Assembly (NCBI GenBank): GCA_002328835.1
Contig: DCWN01000042.1
Coordinates: 191,136-255,135, forward strand
Length of the DNA: 64,000 nucleotides
Origin: Acidobacteria bacterium UBA2161
GTDB lineage: Bacteria; Acidobacteriota; Vicinamibacteria; Vicinamibacterales; UBA823
Direction of reading: 5' to 3'
A program made the translations under genes and the position numbers. Below, piece after piece: positions 60,118 through 64,000 of the stretch. The notes under the pieces are model-generated. The model was not told the DNA's origin. It was given only the letters and a program-made list of their open reading frames with translations, and ran no database searches. Within the stretch, counting starts at the first letter, position 1; the number at the start of each line of letters is the position of its first letter.

Positions 60118-62486
60118 TCACTCCTCGCGCAGCGCAACCATCGGATCCACGAGCGACGCCCGTCGCGCCGGCAGATAGCCGGCGCAGCACGCCGTGAGGA
60201 GCAGCGCGCCGGTCATCCCGGCGAAGCTCAGCGGATCCCAGCCCGACACCCCGTAGAGCATCGCCCGCATAGCGCGCCCGACGAGCACGCTGCCCATCAC
60301 TCCGAGCGCCAGACCCGCACCGGCCAGTGTGAAGACCCGCCGGAGGACGTCGAGCTGCACGCTGCCCGCCGACGCCCCAAGCGCCATCCGGATGCCGATC
60401 TCCCGCGTCTGCTGCGCCACCGCGTGCGAAATGACCCCGTAGATCCCCAGCGCGGCGAGCAGCAGGGCCACGGCCGCGAAGCCGCCGAGCAGCAAGACGA
60501 AGAAGCGACGAGGGGAGACGGCGCGGGCGACGAACTGCTCGAGCGATCGAATATCCGAGACCGGCATCGCCGGATCCAGCGCCCGCAGCGCCCCCCGCAC
60601 CTCCGGCGCCAACGCCTCGAGGCGACGCGAGGTCCGCATCACGAGGTCCGCCGAGCGCCCGTCGGCTCGCCAAATCGACAGATAGATCTCCATCCCAGAC
60701 GGCGATTCCAGATCGCTCTGCTTCACGTCCGCCACGACGCCGACAACGCGATGCTCGTCCCCACTGATGAGCGCGGTCTGGCCGACCGCCGGACGATCAG
60801 GCCAGAGGCGGCTCGCCGTCGTCTGGTTGATGACCACGACCGCACGATCCCCATGCTCTCGAGATAACCCGGACCGATCATCCGGACGTAGGCGCTGCGC
60901 GACGTTCCCTCGGGATAGATGACGCCCTTGGCCCGAACACCCCAGCTACGCTGCCGGTCCAGCGGCAAGGCGTCGGTCACACCCGCAGAGTCAATCCCCG
61001 GCAGCGCCTCGACCCGCCGGATCACGTCCTCGTAGAACGCCGCCCGCGCCGCAGCCGTTTCGAGGGTCCGCGGCGGATCGATACGCAGCGTCACCGCACG
61101 ATCGGGCTCGAAGCCCAGCGGAACATCGAGCATCTGGATGAAGCTGTGCATCAGCAGGCCGGCGCCGACGAGGAGCATGCAGGCAACCGCCGTCTCGCCA
61201 ACGACCAGCGCTGAGCGAACCCGCGCCGACCGTCGCCCGCCCGTGCCGCTGCCTTCCTTGAGGATGCCTTGCGGGCTCGACCGCCATAGCTGCCACGCCG
61301 GCGCCACCGTAAAGAGCAGTCCGGCCGCGGCCGATACCAGCGCCGTTACCGCGACGGCCGTCCCGTCGACCCGCACCGTCGCCAACAGCGGCAGGCTCAC
61401 ACCGTCCAACGACGCCACCACGGAGGTGGCCACCCACGCGAACAGGAGTCCGGTGGCCGCGCCCGCACTCGACAGCACGGCGCTCTCGGTGACGAGTTGC
61501 CCCAGGAGTCGGCCTCGCCCTGCCCCCAGCGCTGCCCGCAGCGCCACTTCCTTGCGACGCGCCGCTGCACGGGAGAGCATCAAGCTGGACAGGTTGGCGC
61601 AGACGATGAGCAGGACGCCAGCCACGGCCGCCCAGAGCGTCAGCAGCGCCCCGGCCGCGCCGCTACTAATCTGGTCCTTCAACTCGATCGCCGCGGCACC
61701 GAAGAACCGTCCGAGCTCAGGCCGCTCCTGCTGCACCTGCGCGGTGACGGCCTCGAGTTCTGTTCTGACCTGGGACAGAGTGCGCCCCGGCCGTAGCCGG
61801 CCGATGACGGCGAGGGTGTTGCCCTGCCGGCGCGCCACATCGTAGACGAGCGGCAGCATCACATCGACCTCGGTGCCCGGCGCGAACAATGAGCTGAACT
61901 CGAAGCTCGCCGGCACGACACCCACGACGGTCACCGCCGAGCCGTCGAGCGTCAGTGCCCGACCGATCACATCCGGGTCACCCGCGAACCGTCGCTGCCA
62001 GAACCCATGAGTCAGCAGGACCGCGGGGGAGCCGTTCAACCCAGCTTCCGTTCGCGTGAACGCCCGGCCCATTACGAGCTGGACGCCGAGCACGTCGAAG
62101 AAGTTGTCCGCAACCCGAACGCCAATGAGCCGCTCGGGCTCTCCCGCTCCCGTCAAGGTGTAGCTGCCGTACCCGAAGAACGCGTTGTAGGCCGTCAACG
62201 CGTCGAACCCGGTCACCCGGTCGCGCCACTCCTCGAACACGTCCACCCGCGACGTCACGGTCGAGAGCGCGCTGGAGTCACTTCCCGGGTACTGGTTGCG
62301 AATCCAGACGAGCCGGTCGGGCTCGTGAAACGGGAGCGGCCCCAGCAACACGGCGTGCACGACGCTGAACACCGTCGCGTTCGCACCGATGCCGACGCCC
62401 AGAACCAGGACGATGACGGCACAGACGGCCCGTTCCCGCATGATCGCCCGTAGCGCATGCCGGATTTCCCATCCGAGTGTCGACAT
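60118..62486 (-). pseudogene. ADOP-like ABC permease broken by a short out-of-frame deletion
   Basis: From ATG 62486 (GGGAGG upstream) the first frame encodes about 547 residues up to GPGYLESMGI, with an FtsX-type helix (AVCAVIVLVLGVGIGANATVFSVV) and a MacB domain. At 60846/60845 the frame jumps: the permease continues in another frame with VVINQTTASRLWPDRP to a normal C-terminus (LPARRASLVDPMVALREE). Between the halves about 18 residues usual in this family are missing, so roughly 52 nt were lost, not a multiple of three. It lacks the PadR-linked N-terminal domain of the copy at 1-2088 but keeps the linker that copy lost. A sequencing error could explain a frame jump but not the missing residues. 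Confidence 0.82.
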
Positions 62487-62668
62487 CAGCCTCCCCCTTC
62501 CCGCTGGGTAGACGAATTCCACGCAACTGGCGTTGCCTGCCACCCGGCCAGGCCAGGCAGCCGTCGCGGACACCACCATCCAGGATCCGGCGCCCGGCTT
62601 GGGATAGACTAACAGCTCTCACGTAAGGCCCGCCGGGTCGAATCGCTTTCGCCATGGGGGAAATGACC

Positions 62669-63325
62669 ATGAAGCTCTTCAAGTTCCTCGTCATCGCCGT
62701 TGCTCTCGCGACCGTCGCCGTGGCGGGCACGGCCAGCCTCGACGCCCAAGACAGCGCCATGTCCTTCTTCATCACCAGCGTCGGGCCGGGCGACGGGGCC
62801 AACCTGGGCGGCCTCTCAGGCGCCGACGCACACTGCCAGATGCTGGCGGAGGCGGCCGGCAGCACCAAGACCTGGCGCGCCTATCTCAGCCAGAGTGAGG
62901 CCGGCAACCAGCCGGCAATCAACGCGCGCGATCGCATCGGCACCGGCCCCTGGTACAACGCCAGCGGGCTCGAAGTGGCCGCTAGCGTCGACGACCTTCA
63001 CAGCGCGAACAACGAGTTGAACAAGGCGAACAGCCTCAGCGAGAAGGGCCAGCCAATCAATGGGCGCGGTGACAGCCCGAACATGCACGATGTGCTGACC
63101 GGGTCGCAGCTCGACGGCACGGCGTATGCGGACGGCGAAGACCACACCTGCAGCAACTGGACCAGCAACAGCGCCGGCAGTGCCGCGGTGGGCCATCATG
63201 ACCGCCAGGGCGGCGGTGACAACCCGACGTCGTGGCACGCGGCCCACGCCAGCCGAGGCTGCAGCCAGGACGACCTGATCGGGACCGGCGGCAACGGTCT
63301 GTACTACTGCTTCGCGATCGACTAG
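62669..63325 (+). CDS. Exported C-type-lectin-like protein (DUF1554-like)
   Basis: 218 residues with a signal peptide (KLFKFLVIAVALATVAVAG). The mature part opens SFFITSVGPGDGANLGGLSGADAHCQMLA, the opening of this lectin-like group, and later shows WRAYLS, RIGTGPWYN, CSNWTSNS and YYCFAID. Four cysteines fit two disulfides of a C-type lectin-like fold. Such proteins may bind sugars or other ligands at the cell surface. ATG 62669 is chosen over 62654 for the GGGGGAA spacing. Divergent from the ADOP pseudogene. Confidence 0.78.
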   Translation: MKLFKFLVIAVALATVAVAGTASLDAQDSAMSFFITSVGPGDGANLGGLSGADAHCQMLAEAAGSTKTWRAYLSQSEAGNQPAINARDRIGTGPWYNASGLEVAASVDDLHSANNELNKANSLSEKGQPINGRGDSPNMHDVLTGSQLDGTAYADGEDHTCSNWTSNSAGSAAVGHHDRQGGGDNPTSWHAAHASRGCSQDDLIGTGGNGLYYCFAID

Positions 63326-63332
63326 ATCCAGA

Positions 63333-63351
63333 TGGGGCGCCTTGCGCCCCA
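63333..63351 (+). terminator. Hairpin terminator-like element after the lectin-like gene
   Basis: TGGGGCGC pairs with GCGCCCCA, loop CTT, 7 nt after the stop. No U-tract follows. Confidence 0.5.
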
Positions 63352-63358
63352 ATCCCCA

Positions 63359-63404
63359 CGCGGGCGCGGCGCGGGGACCCCGAGAGCCCCGCTCCGCGCC
63401 CGCG
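63359..63404 (-). repeat. Intergenic hairpin repeat, copy 2
   Basis: On the minus strand CGCGGGCGCGG pairs with CCGCGCCCGCG (11 bp), then one mismatch, then GCGGGG/CCCCGC around the loop CTCTCGGGGT. The inner 20 nt equal copy 1 at 57244-57263. The shared stretch GCACGGCGCG lies at the complement of 63408-63417. It follows the lectin-like gene. Confidence 0.7.
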
Positions 63405-63462
63405 GGCCGCGCCGTGCGCGGCCTGAGCCCGTCGCCCACGGGTCGGCCCCCGCCAGATCGCC

Positions 63463-63492
63463 CTGACACGGCCGGGCGGCCGGCGATATAAT
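63463..63492 (+). promoter_or_regulatory. Promoter of the molybdenum-hydroxylase gene set
   Basis: CTGACA (63463-63468) and TATAAT (63487-63492) are 18 nt apart, the best-formed promoter on the plus strand. GTG 63554 follows with a leader of about 55 nt that contains GAGGAGGG. Confidence 0.6.
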
Positions 63493-63553
63493 CCCTGCCT
63501 CGCACGGGCGCGCCCCTGAACGGCCGTCCGCCAGCACTACCGAGGAGGGCACG

Positions 63554-64000
<447 letters not shown>

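Overview
This is a 64 kb stretch of high-GC bacterial chromosome packed with genes on both strands. No rRNA, tRNA, CRISPR array or intact mobile element was seen. The best guess is Acidobacteriota, probably a Vicinamibacteria-like lineage. This rests on two acidobacterial-type FtsX/MacB permeases (ADOP family), one with its usual PadR regulator, a Pkn-type Ser/Thr kinase start, and many exported beta-propeller, amidohydrolase and peptidase genes. The taxonomic call is inference; no marker gene is present.

The window is mostly a secretome. About three quarters of the genes start with a Sec signal, a lipobox or a twin-arginine (Tat) motif. At least seven carry a Tat-type leader: two FAD oxidoreductases, two class-V aminotransferases, a galactonate-dehydratase-like enolase, a metallophosphoesterase and an amidohydrolase. 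Around a dozen are beta-propellers (PQQ, NHL, Vgb, LVIVD or S9 type), and four proteins carry a CxxCH heme site. The common theme is extracytoplasmic oxidation and hydrolysis of sugars, peptides and small molecules, with electrons passed to c-type cytochromes.

Layout: 1-4.2 kb, minus-strand set of cytochrome c, FAD oxidoreductase, PadR and ADOP permease. 4.3-11.1 kb, 3-keto-disaccharide-hydrolase-like protein, PQQ propeller, NHL protein, aminotransferase, aldose epimerase and a remnant of soluble glucose dehydrogenase. 11.1-17.6 kb, phosphoesterase, then an exported enolase overlapping a cytochrome c-sugar dehydrogenase fusion, an NHL lipoprotein and an amidohydrolase. 17.6-25.8 kb, sulfatase ghost, unusual sigma-54-type activator, Vgb-like cytochrome, D-lyxose isomerase, exported HpcH aldolase, VWA protein and a multidomain heme propeller. 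25.8-34.3 kb, PhyH oxygenase, GH172-type protein, truncated kinase, lactate permease, hydrolase and sugar dehydrogenase. 34.5-46.4 kb, peroxiredoxin, amidohydrolase, DUF305, LVIVD protein, DUF5916 barrel, aminotransferase/SDR/GIY-YIG set and S9 peptidase. 46.4-53.4 kb, NHL lipoprotein, HupE, methyltransferase, MBL hydrolase, M28 peptidase and FAD oxidoreductase. 53.4-55.7 kb, a rearrangement scar (hisD fragment against a broken recombinase) with small accessory ORFs. 55.7-64 kb, M24 peptidase, PQQ dehydrogenase, DinB-like lipoprotein, broken ADOP permease, lectin-like protein and the 2Fe-2S subunit of a molybdenum hydroxylase.

The main unusual observations are: (i) repeated gene erosion by internal deletion, often in frame, which removes the middle of exported proteins but keeps both ends; (ii) two copies of an intergenic hairpin with identical loop and inner core but different, still paired, outer stems; (iii) several genes with a -10 box about 16-20 nt before the start codon, which suggests leaderless transcripts; (iv) a perfect 9-bp palindrome over the PadR start codon; and (v) a sigma-54-type activator with GTFIGA instead of GAFTGA and no DNA-binding domain.
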